Source: Balanoglossus misakiensis
Taxonomy: Eukaryota; Hemichordata
Assembly: GCA_040954595.2 (NCBI GenBank)
Contig: CM082581.2
Location: forward strand, 930,001 to 994,000
DNA: 64,000 nt
Reading direction: 5' to 3'
Below, piece after piece: positions 13,801-28,092 of this stretch (position 1 is its first letter; each line of letters starts with the position of its first letter). The notes beneath the pieces were generated by a model. The model had not been told where the DNA came from, did no database searches, and was given only the letters and a program-made list of their open reading frames with translations. A program made the translations under genes and the position numbers.

Positions 13801-14149
13801 CCATGATTTTTTTCAAAAATCGACGAAATTTTGAGATTTTGCAAAGTCGAAAATTTGTCATTTTTTGATGATTTTCCCCCGTTTTTTTTTAAAATGGACG
13901 AAATGTTGAGATTTTGCAAAGACGAAAATTTGTCATTTTTTGATGATTTTCACCCATGATTTTTTCAAAAATTGACGAAATTTTGAGATTTTGCAAAGTC
14001 GAAAATTTGTCATTTTTTGATGATTTTCACCCATGATTTTTTTCAAAAATCGACGAAATTTTGAGATTTTGCAAAGTCGAAAATTTGTCATTTTTTGATG
14101 ATTTTCCCCCGTTTTTTTTTTAAAATGGACGAAATGTTGAGATTTTGCA

Positions 14150-15530
14150 AAGACGAAAATTTGTCATTTTTTGATGATTTTCACCCATGATTTTTTCAAA
14201 AATTGACGAAATTTTGAGATTTTCCAAAGTCGAAAATTTGTCATTTTTTGATGATTTTCACACATGATTTTTTTCAAAAATCGACGAAATTGTGAGATTT
14301 TGCAAAGACGAAAATTTGTCATTTTTTGATTAATTTTACCCATGATTTTTTTTCAAAAATGGACGAAATTTTGAGATTTTGCAAAGAGGAAAATTTGTCA
14401 TTTTTTCATGATTTTCCCCCATGATTTTTTTCAAAAATCGACGAAATTTTGAGATTTTGCAAAGTCGACGAAAATGTGTCATTTTTTGATGATTTTCACC
14501 CGTTTTTTTTTCAAAATTTGTCATTTTTTGATGATTTTCACCCATGTTTTTTTTAAAAAAATCGACGAACCTTTGATTTGTTTCAAAATCGACGAAATTT
14601 TGTGATTTTACAAAGTCGAAAATTTTGTCATTTTTTGATGATTTTCAACCATGATTTTTTTTCAAAAATCGACGAAAATTTGAGATTTTGCAAAGACGAA
14701 AATTTGTCATTTTTGATGATTTTTACCCATGATTTTTTTTAAAAATGGACGAAATTTTGAGATTTTGCAAAGACGAACATTTGTCATTTTTTGATGATTT
14801 TCCCCCGTTTTTTTTTTAAAATGGACGAAATGTTGAGATTTTGCAAAGACGAAAATTTGTCATTTTTTGATGATTTTCACCCATGATTTTTTCAAAAATT
14901 GACGAAATTTTGAGATTTTCCAAAGTCGAAAATTTGTCATTTTTTGATGATTTTCACACATGATTTTTTTCAAAAATCGACGAAATTGTGAGATTTTGCA
15001 AAGACGAAAATTTGTCATTTTTTGATGAATTTTACCCATGATTTTTTTTCAAAAATGGACGAAATTTTGAGATTTTGCAAAGAGGAAAATTTGTCATTTT
15101 TTCATGATTTTCCCCCATGATTTTTTTCAAAAATCGACGAAATTTTGAGATTTTGCAAAGTCGACGAAAATGTGTCATTTTTTGATGATTTTCACCCGTT
15201 TTTTTTTCAAAATTTGTCATTTTTTGATGATTTTCACCCATGTTTTTTTTAAAAAAATCGACGAACCTTTGATTTGTTTCAAAATCGACGAAATTTTGTG
15301 ATTTTACAAAGTCGAAAATTTTGTCATTTTTTGATGATTTTCAACCATGATTTTTTTTCAAAAATCGACGAAAATTTGAGATTTTGCAAAGACGAAAATT
15401 TGTCATTTTTGATGATTTTTACCCATGATTTTTTTTAAAAATGGACGAAATTTTGAGATTTTGCAAAGACGAACATTTGTCATTTTTTGATGATTTTCAC
15501 CCATGATTTTTTTTCAAAAATCGACGAAAT
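14150..15530 (+). repeat. Tandem about 696-bp satellite block
   Basis: The variant order around 14110-14800 is repeated around 14805-15500 at 696 bp offset. The truncated CACCCG unit and the GAACATTTGTC variant are in the same relative positions in both. Confidence 0.7.
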
Positions 15531-18500
15531 TTTGAGATTTTGCAAAGAGGAAAATTTGTCATTTTTTCATGATTTTCCCCCATGATTTTTTTAAAAAATC
15601 GACGAAATTTTGTGATTTTACAAAGTCGAAAATTTTGTCATTTTTTGATGATTTTCAACCATGATTTTTTTTCAAAAATCGACGAAAACTTGAGATTTTG
15701 CAAAGACGAAAATTTGTCATTTTTGATGATTTTCACCCATGATTTTTTTTCAAAAATCGACGAAATTTTGAGATTTTGCAAAGTCGTAAATGTGTCATTT
15801 TTTGATGATTTTCACCAGTTTTTTTTTTCAAAATTTGTCATTTTTTCATGATTTTCCCCCATGATTTTTTTCAAAAATCGACGAAAATTTGAGATTTTGC
15901 AAAGACGAAAATTTGTCATTTTTGATGATTTTTACCCATGATTTTTTTTCAAAAATGGACGAAATTTTGAGATTTTGCAAAGACGAAAATTTGTCATTTT
16001 TTGATGATTTTCACCAATGATTTTTTTTCAAAAAACGACGAAATTTTGAGATTTTGCAAAGTCGACGAAAATGTGTCATTTTTTGATGATTTTCACCCGT
16101 TTTTTTTTCAAAATTTGTCATTTTTTGATGATTTTCACCCATGTTTTTTTTAAAAAAATCGACGAACCTTTGATTTGTTTCAAAATCGACGAAATTTTGT
16201 GATTTTACAAAGTCGAAAATTTTGTCATTTTTTGATGATTTTCAACCATGAATTTTTTTCAAAAATCGACGAAAATTTGAGATTTTGCAAAGACGAAAAT
16301 TTGTCATTTTTGATGATTTTTACCCATGATTTTTTTTCAAAAATGAACGAAATTTTGAGATTTTGCAAAAACGAAAATTTGTCATTTTTTGATGATTTTC
16401 ACCATGATTTTTTTTCAAAAATCGACGAAATTTTGAGATTTTGCAAAGTCGAAAATTTGTCATTTTTTGATGATTTTCACCCATGATTTTTTTTCAAAAA
16501 TCGACGAAATTTTGAGATTTTGCAGAGGAAAATTTGTCATTTTTTCATGATTTTCCCCCATGATTTTTTTTAAAAATCGACGAAATTTTGAGATTTTGCA
16601 AAGAGGAAAATTTGTCATTTTTTCATGATTTTCCCCCATGATTTTTTTCAAAAATCGACGAAATTTTGAGATTTTGCAAAGTCGACGAAAATGTGTCATT
16701 TTTTGATGATTTTCACCCGTTTTTTTTCAAAATTTGTCATTTTTTGATGATTTTCACCCATGTTTTTTTTTTAAAAATCGACGAACCTATGATTTTTTTC
16801 AAAATCGACGAAATTTTGTGATTTTACAAAGTCGAAAATTTTGTCATTTTTTGATGATTTTCAACCATGATTTTTTTTCAAAAATCGACGAAAATTTGAG
16901 ATTTTGCAAAGACGAAAATTTGTCATTTTTGATGATTTTTACCCATGATTTTTTTTCAAAAATGGACGAAATTTTGAGATTTTGCAAAAACGAAAATTTG
17001 TCATTTTTTGATGATTTTCACCATGATTTTTTTTCAAAAATCGACGAAATTTTGAGATTTTGCAAAGTCGAAAATTTGTCATTTTTTGATGATTTTCACC
17101 CATGATTTTTTTTCAAAAATCGACGAAATTTTGAGATTTTGCAGAGGAAAATTTGTCATTTTTTCATGATTTTCCCCCATGATTTTTTTCAAAAATCGAC
17201 GAAATTTTGAGATTTTGCAAAGTCGAAAATTTGTCATTTTTTGATGATTTTCACCCATGATTTTTTCAAAAATTGACGAAATGTTGAGATTTTGCAAAGT
17301 CGAAAATTTGTCATTTTTTGATAATTTTCACCCATGATTTTTTTCAAAAATGGACGAAATTTTGAGATTTTGCAAAGAGGAAAATTTGTCATTTTTTCAT
17401 GATTTTCCCCCATGATTTTTTTCAAAAATCGACGAAATTTTGAGATTTTGCAAAGTCGAAAATTTTGTCATTTTTTGATGATTTTTCAACCATGATTTTT
17501 TTTCAAAAATCGACGAAAATTTGAGATTTTGCAAAGATGAAAGTTTGTCATTTTTGATGATTTTTACCCATAATTTTTTTTCAGAAATGGACGAAATTTT
17601 GAGATTTTGCAAAGACGAAAATTTGTCATTTTTTGATGATTTTCACCCATGATTTTTTTTCAAAAATCGACGAAATTTTGAGATTTTGCAAAGTCGAAAA
17701 TGTGTCATTTTTTGATGATTTTCACCGTTTTTTTTTCAAAATTTGTCATTTTTTGATGATTTTTACCCATGATTTTTTTTTCAAAAATGGACGAAATTTT
17801 GAGATTTTGCAAAGTCGAAAATTTGTTATTTTTTGATGATTTTCACCCATGTCTTTTTTTAAAAATCGACGAACTTTTGAGATTTTGCAAAGAGGAAAAT
17901 TTGTCATTTTTTTCATGATTTTCCCCCATGATTTTTTTCAAAAATTGACGAAATTTTGAGATTTTGCAAAGTCGACGAAAATGTGTCATTTTTTGATGAT
18001 TTTCACCCGTTTTTTTTCAAAAATCGACGAAATTTTGAGATTTTGCAAAATCGAAAATTTGTCATTTTTTGATGATTTTCACCCATGATTTTTTTTTAAA
18101 AATCGACGAAATTTTGAGATTTTGCAAAGTCGTAAATGTGTCATTTTTTGATGATTTTCACCCGTTTTTTTTTCAAAAATCGACGAAATTTTGAGATTTT
18201 GCAAAATCGAAAATTTGTCATTTTTTGATGATTTTCACCAGTTTTTTTTTTCAAAATTTGTCATTTTTTCATGATTTTCCCCCATGATTTTTTTCAAAAA
18301 TCGACGAAATTTTGAGATTTTGCAAAGTCGAAAATTTGTCATTTTTTGATGATTTTCACCCATGATTTTTTTCAAAAATCGACGAAATTTTGAGATTTTG
18401 CAAAGTCGAAAATTTGTCATTTTTTGATGATTTTCCCCCGTTTTTTTTTTAAAATGGACGAAATTTTGAGATTTTGCAAAGACGAAAATTTGTCATTTTT

Positions 18501-21500
18501 TGATGATTTTCACCCATGATTTTTTTCAAAAATCGACGAAATTTTGAGATTTTGCAAAGTCGACGAAAATGTGTCATTTTTTGATGATTTTCACCCGTTT
18601 TTTTTTCAAAATTTGTCATTTTTTGATGATTTTCACCCATGATTTTTTCAAAAATTGACGAAATTTTGAGATTTTGCAAAGTCGAAAATTTGTCATTTTT
18701 TGATGATTTTCACCCATGATTTTTTTCAAAAATCGACGAAATTTTGAGATTTTGCAAAGTCGAAAATTTGTCATTTTTTGATGATTTTCCCCCGTTTTTT
18801 TTTTAAAATGGACGAAATGTTGAGATTTTGCAAAGACGAAAATTTGTCATTTTTTGATGATTTTCACCCATGATTTTTTCAAAAATTGACGAAATTTTGA
18901 GATTTTCCAAAGTCGAAAATTTGTCATTTTTTGATGATTTTCACACATGATTTTTTTCAAAAATCGACGAAATTGTGAGATTTTGCAAAGACGAAAATTT
19001 GTCATTTTTTGATGAATTTTACCCATGATTTTTTTTCAAAAATGGACGAAATTTTGAGATTTTGCAAAGTCGAAAATTTGTTATTTTTTGATGATTTTCA
19101 CCCATGTCTTTTTTTAAAAATCGACGAAATTTTGAGATTTTGCAAAGAGGAAAATTTGTCATTTTTTCATGATTTTCCCCCATGATTTTTTTCAAAAATC
19201 GACGAAATTTTGAGATTTTGCAAAGTCGACGAAAATTTGTCATTTTTTGATGATTTTCACCCGTTTTTTTTTCAAAATTTGTCATTTTTTGATGATTTTC
19301 ACCCATGTTTTTTTTAAAAAAATCGACGAACCTTTGATTTGTTTCAAAATCGACGAAATTTTGTGATTTTACAAAGTCGAAAATTTTGTCATTTTTTGAT
19401 GATTTTCAACCATGATTTTTTTTCAAAAATCGACGAAAATTTGAGATTTTGCAAAGACGAAAATTTGTCATTTTTGATGATTTTTACCCATGATTTTTTT
19501 TCAAAAATGGACGAAATTTTGAGATTTTGCAAAGACGAACATTTGTCATTTTTTGATGATTTTCACCCATGATTTTTTTTCACAAATCGACGAAATTTTG
19601 AGATTTTGCAAAGAGGAAAATTTTGTCATTTTTTCATGATTTTCCCCCATGATTTTTTTAAAAAATCGACGAAATTTTGTGATTTTACAAAGTCGAAAAT
19701 TTTGTCATTTTTTGATGATTTTCAACCATGATTTTTTTTCAAAAATCGACGAAAACTTGAGATTTTGCAAAGACGAAAATTTGTCATTTTTTGATGATTT
19801 TTACCCATGATTTTTTTTCAAAAATGGACGAAATTTTGAGATTTTGCAAAGTCGAAAATTTGTTATTTTTTGATGATTTTCACCCATGTCTTTTTTTAAA
19901 AATCGACGAACTTTTGAGATTTTGCAAAGAGGAAAATTTGTCATTTTTTTCATGATTTTCCCCCATGATTTTTTTCAAAAATTGACGAAATTTTGAGATT
20001 TTGCAAAGTCGACGAAAATGTGTCATTTTTTGATGATTTTCACCCGTTTTTTTTCAAAAATCGACGAAATTTTGAGATTTTGCAAAATCGAAAATTTGTC
20101 ATTTTTTGATGATTTTCACCCATGATTTTTTTTTAAAAATCGACGAAATTTTGAGATTTTGCAAAGTCGTAAATGTGTCATTTTTTGATGATTTTCACCC
20201 GGTTTTTTTTCAAAAATCGACGAAATTTTGAGATTTTGCAAAGTCGAAAATTTGTCATTTTTTGATGATTTTCACCCATGATTTTTTCAAAAATTGACGA
20301 AATGTTGAGATTTTGCAAAGTCGAAAATTTGTCATTTTTTGATAATTTTCACCCATGATTTTTTTCAAAAATGGACGAAATTTTGAGATTTTGCAAAGAG
20401 GAAAATTTGTCATTTTTTCATGATTTTCCCCCATGATTTTTTTCAAAAATCGACGAAATTTTGAGATTTTGCAAAGTCGAAAATTTTGTCATTTTTTGAT
20501 GATTTTTCAACCATGATTTTTTTTCAAAAATCGACGAAAATTTGAGATTTTGCAAAGATGAAAATTTGTCATTTTTGATGATTTTTACCCATAATTTTTT
20601 TTCAGAAATGGACGAAATTTTGAGATTTTGCAAAGACGAAAATTTGTCATTTTTTGATGATTTTCACCCATGATTTTTTTTCAAAAATCGACGAAATTTT
20701 GAGATTTTGCAAAGTCGAAAATTTGTCATTTTTTGATGATTTTCACCCGTTTTTTTTTCAAAATTTGTCATTTTTTGATGATTTTTACCCATGATTTTTT
20801 TTCAAAAATGGACGAAATTTTGAGATTTTGCAAAGTCGAAAATTTGTTATTTTTTGATGATTTTCACCCATGTCTTTTTTTAAAAATCGACGAACTTTTG
20901 AGATTTTGCAAAGAGGAAAATTTGTCATTTTTTTCATGATTTTCCCCCATGATTTTTTTCAAAAATTGACGAAATTTTGAGATTTTGCAAAGTCGACGAA
21001 AATGTGTCATTTTTTGATGATTTTCACCCATGATTTTTTTTTAAAAATCGACGAAATTTTGAGATTTTGCAAAGTCGTAAATGTGTCATTTTTTGATGAT
21101 TTTCACCCGGTTTTTTTTCAAAAATCGACGAAATTTTGAGATTTTGCAAAGTCGTAAATGTGTCATTTTTTGATGATTTTCACCCGTTTTTTTTTCAAAA
21201 ATCGACGAAATTTTGAGATTTTGCAAAGTCGAAAATTTGTCATTTTTTGATGATTTTCACCCATGATTTTTTTTCAAAAATCGACGAAATTTTGAGATTT
21301 TGCAGAGAGGAAAATTTGTCATTTTTTCATGATTTTCCCCCATGATTTTTTTCAAAAATCGACGAAATTTTGAGATTTTGCAAAGTCGAAAATTTGTCAT
21401 TTTTTGATGATTTTCACCCATGATTTTTTCAAAAATTGACGAAATGTTGAGATTTTGCAAAGTCGAAAATTTGTCATTTTTTGATAATTTTCACCCATGA

Positions 21501-23699
21501 TTTTTTTCAAAAATGGACGAAATTTTGAGATTTTGCAAAGAGGAAAATTTGTCATTTTTTCATGATTTTCCCCCATGATTTTTTTCAAAAATCGACGAAA
21601 TTTTGAGATTTTGCAAAGTCGAAAATTTTGTCATTTTTTGATGATTTTTCAACCATGATTTTTTTTCAAAAATCGACGAAAATTTGAGATTTTGCAAAGA
21701 TGAAAATTTGTCATTTTTGATGATTTTTACCCATAATTTTTTTTCAGAAATGGACGAAATTTTGAGATTTTGCAAAGACGAAAATTTGTCATTTTTTGAT
21801 GATTTTCACCCATGATTTTTTTTCAAAAATCGACGAAATTTTGAGATTTTGCAAAGTCGAAAATGTGTCATTTTTTGATGATTTTCACCCGTTTTTTTTT
21901 CAAAATTTGTCATTTTTTGATGATTTTTACCCATGATTTTTTTTCAAAAATGGACGAAATTTTGAGATTTTGCAAAGTCGAAAATTTGTTATTTTTTGAT
22001 GATTTTCACCCATGTCTTTTTTTAAAAATCGACGAACTTTTGAGATTTTGCAAAGAGGAAAATTTGTCATTTTTTTCATGATTTTCCCCCATGATTTTTT
22101 TCAAAAATTGACGAAATTTTGAGATTTTGCAAAGTCGACGAAAATGTGTCATTTTTTGATGATTTTCACCCGTTTTTTTTTCAAAAATCGACGAAATTTT
22201 GAGATTTTGCAAAATAGAAAATTTGTCATTTTTTGATGATTTTCACCCATGATTTTTTTTAAAAATCGACGAAATTTTGAGATTTTGCAAAGTCGTAAAT
22301 GTGTCATTTTTTGATGATTTTCACCCGGTTTTTTTTCAAAAATCGACGAAATTTTGAGATTTTGCAAAGTCGTAAATGTGTCATTTTTTGATGATTTTCA
22401 CCCGTTTTTTTTTCAAAATTTGTCATTTTTTGATGATTTTCACCCATGATTTTCTTCAATAATCGACGAAATTTTGAGATTTTGCAAAGTCGAAAATTTG
22501 TCATTTTTTGATGATTTTCACCTATGATTTTTTTCAAAAATCAACAAAATTTTGAGATTTTGCAAAGTCGAAAATTTGTCATTTTTGATGATTTTTACCC
22601 ATGATTTTTTTTCAAAAATGGACGAAATTTTGAGATTTTGCAGACGAAAATTTGTCATTTTTTGATGATTTTCACCCATGATTTTTTTTCAAAAATCGAC
22701 GAAATTTTTAGATTTTGCAAAGTCGAACATTTGTCATTTTTTGATGATTTTTACCCATGTTTTTATTTAAAAAAATCGACGAACCCATGATTTTTTTCAA
22801 AACCGACGAAATTTTGAGATTTTGCAAAGTCGAAAATTTGTCATTTTTTCATGATTTTCCCCCATGATTTTTTTCAAAAATCGACGAAATTTTGAGATTT
22901 TGCAAAGTCGACGAAAATGTGTCATTTTTTGATGATTTTCACCCGTTTTTTTTTCAAAATTTGTCATTTTTTGATGATTTTCACCCATGTTTTTTTTAAA
23001 AAAATCGACGAACCTATGATTTGTTTCAAAATCGACGAAATTTTGTGATTTTACAAAGTCGAAAATTTTGTCATTTTTTGATGATTTTCAACCATGATTT
23101 TTTTCAAAAATCGACGAAAATTTGAGATTTTGCAAAGACGAAAATTTGTCATTTTTGATGATTTTTACCCATGATTTTTTTTCAAAAATGGACGAAATTT
23201 TGAGATTTTGCAAAGACGAAAATTTGTCATTTTTTGATGATTTTCACCCATGATTTTTTTTCAAAAAACGACGAAATTTTGAGATTTTGCAGAGGAAAAT
23301 GTGTCATTTTTTGATGATTTTCACCCGTTTTTTTTTTCCAAATTTGTCATTTTTTGATGATTTTCACCCATGTTTTTTTTTTAAAAATCGACGAACCTAT
23401 GATTTTTTTCAAAATCGACGAAATTTTGTGATTTTACAAAGTCGAAAATTTGTCATTTTTTGATGATTTTCACCCATGATTTTTTTTCAAAAATCGACGA
23501 AATTTTGAGATTTTGCAGAGAGGAAAATTTGTCATTTTTTCATGATTTTCCCCCATGATTTTTTTCAAAAATCGACGAAATTTTGAGATTTTGCAAAGTC
23601 GAAAATTTGTCATTTTTTGATGATTTTCACCCATGATTTTTTCAAAAATTGACGAAATGTTGAGATTTTGCAAAGTCGAAAATTTGTCATTTTTTGATG

Positions 23700-25020
23700 A
23701 TTTTCACCCATGATTTTTTTCAAAAATGGACGAAATTTTGAGATTTTGCAAAGTCGAAAATTTTGTCATTTTTTGATGATTTTCAACCATGATTTTTTTT
23801 CAAAAATCGACGAAAAGTTGAGATTTTGCAAAGATGAAAATTTGTCATTTTTGATGATTTTTACCCATAATTTTTGTTCAGAAATGGACGAAATTTTGAG
23901 ATTTTGCAAAGTCGAAAATGTGTCATTTTTTGATGATTTTCACCCGTTTTTTTTTCAAAATTTGTCATTTTTTGATGATTTTTACCCATGATTTTTTTTC
24001 AAAAATGGACGAAATTTTGAGATTTTGCAAAGTCGAAAATTTGTTATTTTTTGATGATTTTCACCCATGTCTTTTTTTAAAAATCGACGAACTTTTGAGA
24101 TTTTGCAAAGAGGAAAATTTGTCATTTTTTTCATGATTTTCCCCCATGATTTTTTTCAAAAATTGACGAAATTTTGAGATTTTGCAAAGTCGACGAAAAT
24201 GTGTCATTTTTTGATGATTTTCACCCGTTTTTTTTCAAAAATCGACGAAATTTTGAGATTTTGCAAAATCGAAAATTTGTCATTTTTTGATGATTTTCAC
24301 CCATGATTTTTTTTTAAAAATCGACGAAATTTTGAGATTTTGCAAAGTCGTAAATGTGTCATTTTTTGATGATTTTCACCCGGTTTTTTTTCAAAAATCG
24401 ACGAAATTTTGAGATTTTGCAAAGTCGAAAATTTTGTCATTTTTTGATGATTTTCAACCATGATTTTTTTTCAAAAATCGACGAAAAGTTGAGATTTTGC
24501 AAAGATGAAAATTTGTCATTTTTGATGATTTTTACCCATAATTTTTGTTCAGAAATGGACGAAATTTTGAGATTTTGCAAAGTCGAAAATGTGTCATTTT
24601 TTGATGATTTTCACCCGTTTTTTTTTCAAAATTTGTCATTTTTTGATGATTTTTACCCATGATTTTTTTTCAAAAATGGACGAAATTTTGAGATTTTGCA
24701 AAGTCGAAAATTTGTTATTTTTTGATGATTTTCACCCATGTCTTTTTTTAAAAATCGACGAACTTTTGAGATTTTGCAAAGAGGAAAATTTGTCATTTTT
24801 TTCATGATTTTCCCCCATGATTTTTTTCAAAAATTGACGAAATTTTGAGATTTTGCAAAGTCGACGAAAATGTGTCATTTTTTGATGATTTTCACCCGTT
24901 TTTTTTCAAAAATCGACGAAATTTTGAGATTTTGCAAAATCGAAAATTTGTCATTTTTTGATGATTTTCACCCATGATTTTTTTTTAAAAATCGACGAAA
25001 TTTTGAGATTTTGCAAAGTC
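23700..25020 (+). repeat. Satellite blocks with 671-bp offset
   Basis: Variants carrying AAAAGTTGAG and CATAATTTTTGTTCAG near 23760-24230 recur near 24430-24900 with an offset of 671 bp, together with the following CACCCG short unit. Confidence 0.7.
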
Positions 25021-25379
25021 GTAAATGTGTCATTTTTTGATGATTTTCACCCGGTTTTTTTTCAAAAATCGACGAAATTTTGAGATTTTGCAAAGTCGTA
25101 AATGTGTCATTTTTTGATGATTTTCACCCGTTTTTTTTTCAAAATTTGTCATTTTTTGATGATTTTCACCCATGATTTTCTTCAATAATCGACGAAATTT
25201 TGAGATTTTGCAAAGTCGAAAATTTGTCATTTTTTGATGATTTTCACCTATGATTTTTTTCAAAAATCAACAAAATTTTGAGATTTTGCAAAGTCGAAAA
25301 TTTGTCATTTTTGATGATTTTTACCCATGATTTTTTTTCAAAAATGGACGAAATTTTGAGATTTTGCAAAGACGAAAAT

Positions 25380-26900
25380 TTGTCATTTTTTGATGATTTT
25401 CACCCATGATTTTTTTTCAAAAATCGACGAAATTTTTAGATTTTGCAAAGTCGAACATTTGTCATTTTTTGATGATTTTTACCCATGTTTTTATTTAAAA
25501 AAATCGACGAACCCATGATTTTTTTCAAAACCGACGAAATTTTGAGATTTTGCAAAGTCGAAAATTTGTCATTTTTTCATGATTTTCCCCCATGATTTTT
25601 TTCAAAAATCGACGAAATTTTGAGATTTTGCAAAGACGAAAATTTGTCATTTTTTGATGATTTTCACCCATGATTTTTTTTCAAAAAACGACGAAATTTT
25701 GAGATTTTGCAGAGGAAAATGTGTCATTTTTTGATGATTTTCACCCGTTTTTTTTTTCCAAATTTGTCATTTTTTGATGATTTTCACCCATGTTTTTTTT
25801 TTAAAAATCGACGAACCTATGATTTTTTTCAAAATCGACGAAATTTTGTGATTTTACAAAGTCGAAAATTTTGTCATTTTTTGATGATTTTCAACCATGA
25901 TTTTTTTTCAAAAATCGACGAAAATTTGAGATTTTGCAAAGTCGTAAATGTGTCATTTTTTGATGATTTTCACCCGTTTTTTTTTCAAAATTTGTCATTT
26001 TTTGATGATTTTCACCCATGATTTTCTTCAATAATCGACGAAATTTTGAGATTTTGCAAAGTCGAAAATTTGTCATTTTTTGATGATTTTCACCTATGAT
26101 TTTTTTCAAAAATCAACAAAATTTTGAGATTTTGCAAAGTCGAAAATTTGTCATTTTTGATGATTTTTACCCATGATTTTTTTTCAAAAATGGACGAAAT
26201 TTTGAGATTTTGCAAAGACGAAAATTTGTCATTTTTTGATGATTTTCACCCATGATTTTTTTTCAAAAATCGACGAAATTTTTAGATTTTGCAAAGTCGA
26301 ACATTTGTCATTTTTTGATGATTTTTACCCATGTTTTTATTTAAAAAAATCGACGAACCCATGATTTTTTTCAAAACCGACGAAATTTTGAGATTTTGCA
26401 AAGTCGAAAATTTGTCATTTTTTCATGATTTTCCCCCATGATTTTTTTCAAAAATCGACGAAATTTTGAGATTTTGCAAAGACGAAAATTTGTCATTTTT
26501 TGATGATTTTCACCCATGATTTTTTTTCAAAAAACGACGAAATTTTGAGATTTTGCAGAGGAAAATGTGTCATTTTTTGATGATTTTCACCCGTTTTTTT
26601 TTTCCAAATTTGTCATTTTTTGATGATTTTCACCCATGTTTTTTTTTTAAAAATCGACGAACCTATGATTTTTTTCAAAATCGACGAAATTTTGTGATTT
26701 TACAAAGTCGAAAATTTTGTCATTTTTTGATGATTTTCAACCATGATTTTTTTTCAAAAATCGACGAAAATTTGAGATTTTGCAAAGACGAAAATTTGTC
26801 ATTTTTGATGATTTTTACCCATGATTTTTTTTCAAAAATGGACGAAATTTTGAGATTTTGCAAAGACGAAAATTTGTCATTTTTTGATGATTTTCACCCA
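25380..26900 (+). repeat. Satellite blocks with 846-bp offset
   Basis: The rare variants CATGTTTTTATTTAAAAAAA, CGACGAACCCATG and TTTTTTTTTCCAAATTTG near 25490-25760 recur near 26330-26610, an offset of 846 bp. Confidence 0.7.
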
Positions 26901-28092
26901 TGATTTTTTTTCAAAAATCGACGAAATTTTGAGATTTTGCAGAGAGGAAAATTTGTCATTTTTTCATGATTTTCCCCCATGATTTTTTTCAAAAATCGAC
27001 GAAATTTTGAGATTTTGCAAAGTCGAAAATTTGTCATTTTTTGATGATTTTCACCCATGATTTTTTCAAAAATTGACGAAATGTTGAGATTTTGCAAAGT
27101 CGAAAATTTGTCATTTTTTGATGATTTTCACCCATGATTTTTTTCAAAAATCGACGAAATTTTGAGATTTTGCAAAGTCGAAAATTTTGTCATTTTTTGA
27201 TGATTTTCAACCATGATTTTTTTTCAAAAATCGACGAAAAGTTGAGATTTTGCAAAGATGAAAATTTGTCATTTTTGATGATTTTTACCCATAATTTTTG
27301 TTCAGAAATGGACGAAATTTTGAGATTTTGCAAAGTCGAAAATGTGTCATTTTTTGATGATTTTCACCCATGATTTTTTTTCAAAAATCGACGAAATTCT
27401 GAGATTTTGCAAAGTCGAAAATGTGTCATTTTTTGATGATTTTCACCCGTTTTTTTTTCAAAATTTGTCATTTTTTGATGATTTTTACCCATGATTTTTT
27501 TTCAAAAATGGACGAAATTTTGAGATTTTGCAAAGTCGAAAATTTGTTATTTTTTGATGATTTTCACCCATGTCTTTTTTTAAAAATCGACGAAATTTTG
27601 AGATTTTGCAAAGAGGAAAATTTGTCATTTTTTTCATGATTTTCCCCCATGATTTTTTTCAAAAACCGACGAAATTTTGAGATTTTGCAAAGTCGAAAAT
27701 TTGTCATTTTTTGATGATTTTCACCCATGATTTTCTTCAAAAATCGACGAAATTTTGAGATTTTGCAAAGTCGAAAATTTGTCATTTTTTGATGATTTTC
27801 ACCTATGATTTTTTTCAAAAATCAACAAAATTTTGAGATTTTGCAAAGTCGAAAATTTGTCATTTTTTGATGATTTTCACCCATGATTTTTTTCAAAAAT
27901 CGACGAAATTTTGAGATTTTGCAAAGTCGAAAATTTGTCATTTTTTGATGATTTTCACCCATGATTTTTTTCAAAAATCGACGAAATTTTGAGATTTTGC
28001 AAAGTCGAAAATTTCTCATTTTTTGATGCATTTTCACCCATGATTTTTTTTCAAAAATCGACGAAATTTTGAGATTTTGCAAAGTCGAAAAC

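Larger units (their letters stand above)
2471..28092 (+). repeat. 25.6-kb satellite array, unit about 78-79 bp
   Basis: Head-to-tail array in one orientation. Successive GATGATTTTC landmarks start at 2476, 2554 and 2633, so the unit is 78-79 bp. Each unit has CATTTTTTGATGATTTTCAC, CCATG, a T7-T9 run, CAAAAATCGACG and GATTTTGCAAAG. It is strongly AT-rich with short phased A and T tracts and usually two or three CpGs (in TCGACG and GTCGAAAA). Variants include TGGACG for TCGACG, GACGAAAA for GTCGAAAA, and shortened units lacking about 39 bp (CACCCG, a T run, CAAAATTTGTC). Because 78 is 26 codons, short open frames recur on both strands. They drift out of frame whenever a 77- or 79-bp unit occurs, so I do not call them genes. 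No other element interrupts the array. A centromeric or heterochromatic role is inference only. Confidence 0.97.

Noticed and set aside
2471-28092. Array mistaken for a CRISPR locus
   Set aside because: There are no unique spacers between constant repeats. The whole 78-bp unit repeats, and the surroundings are eukaryotic.
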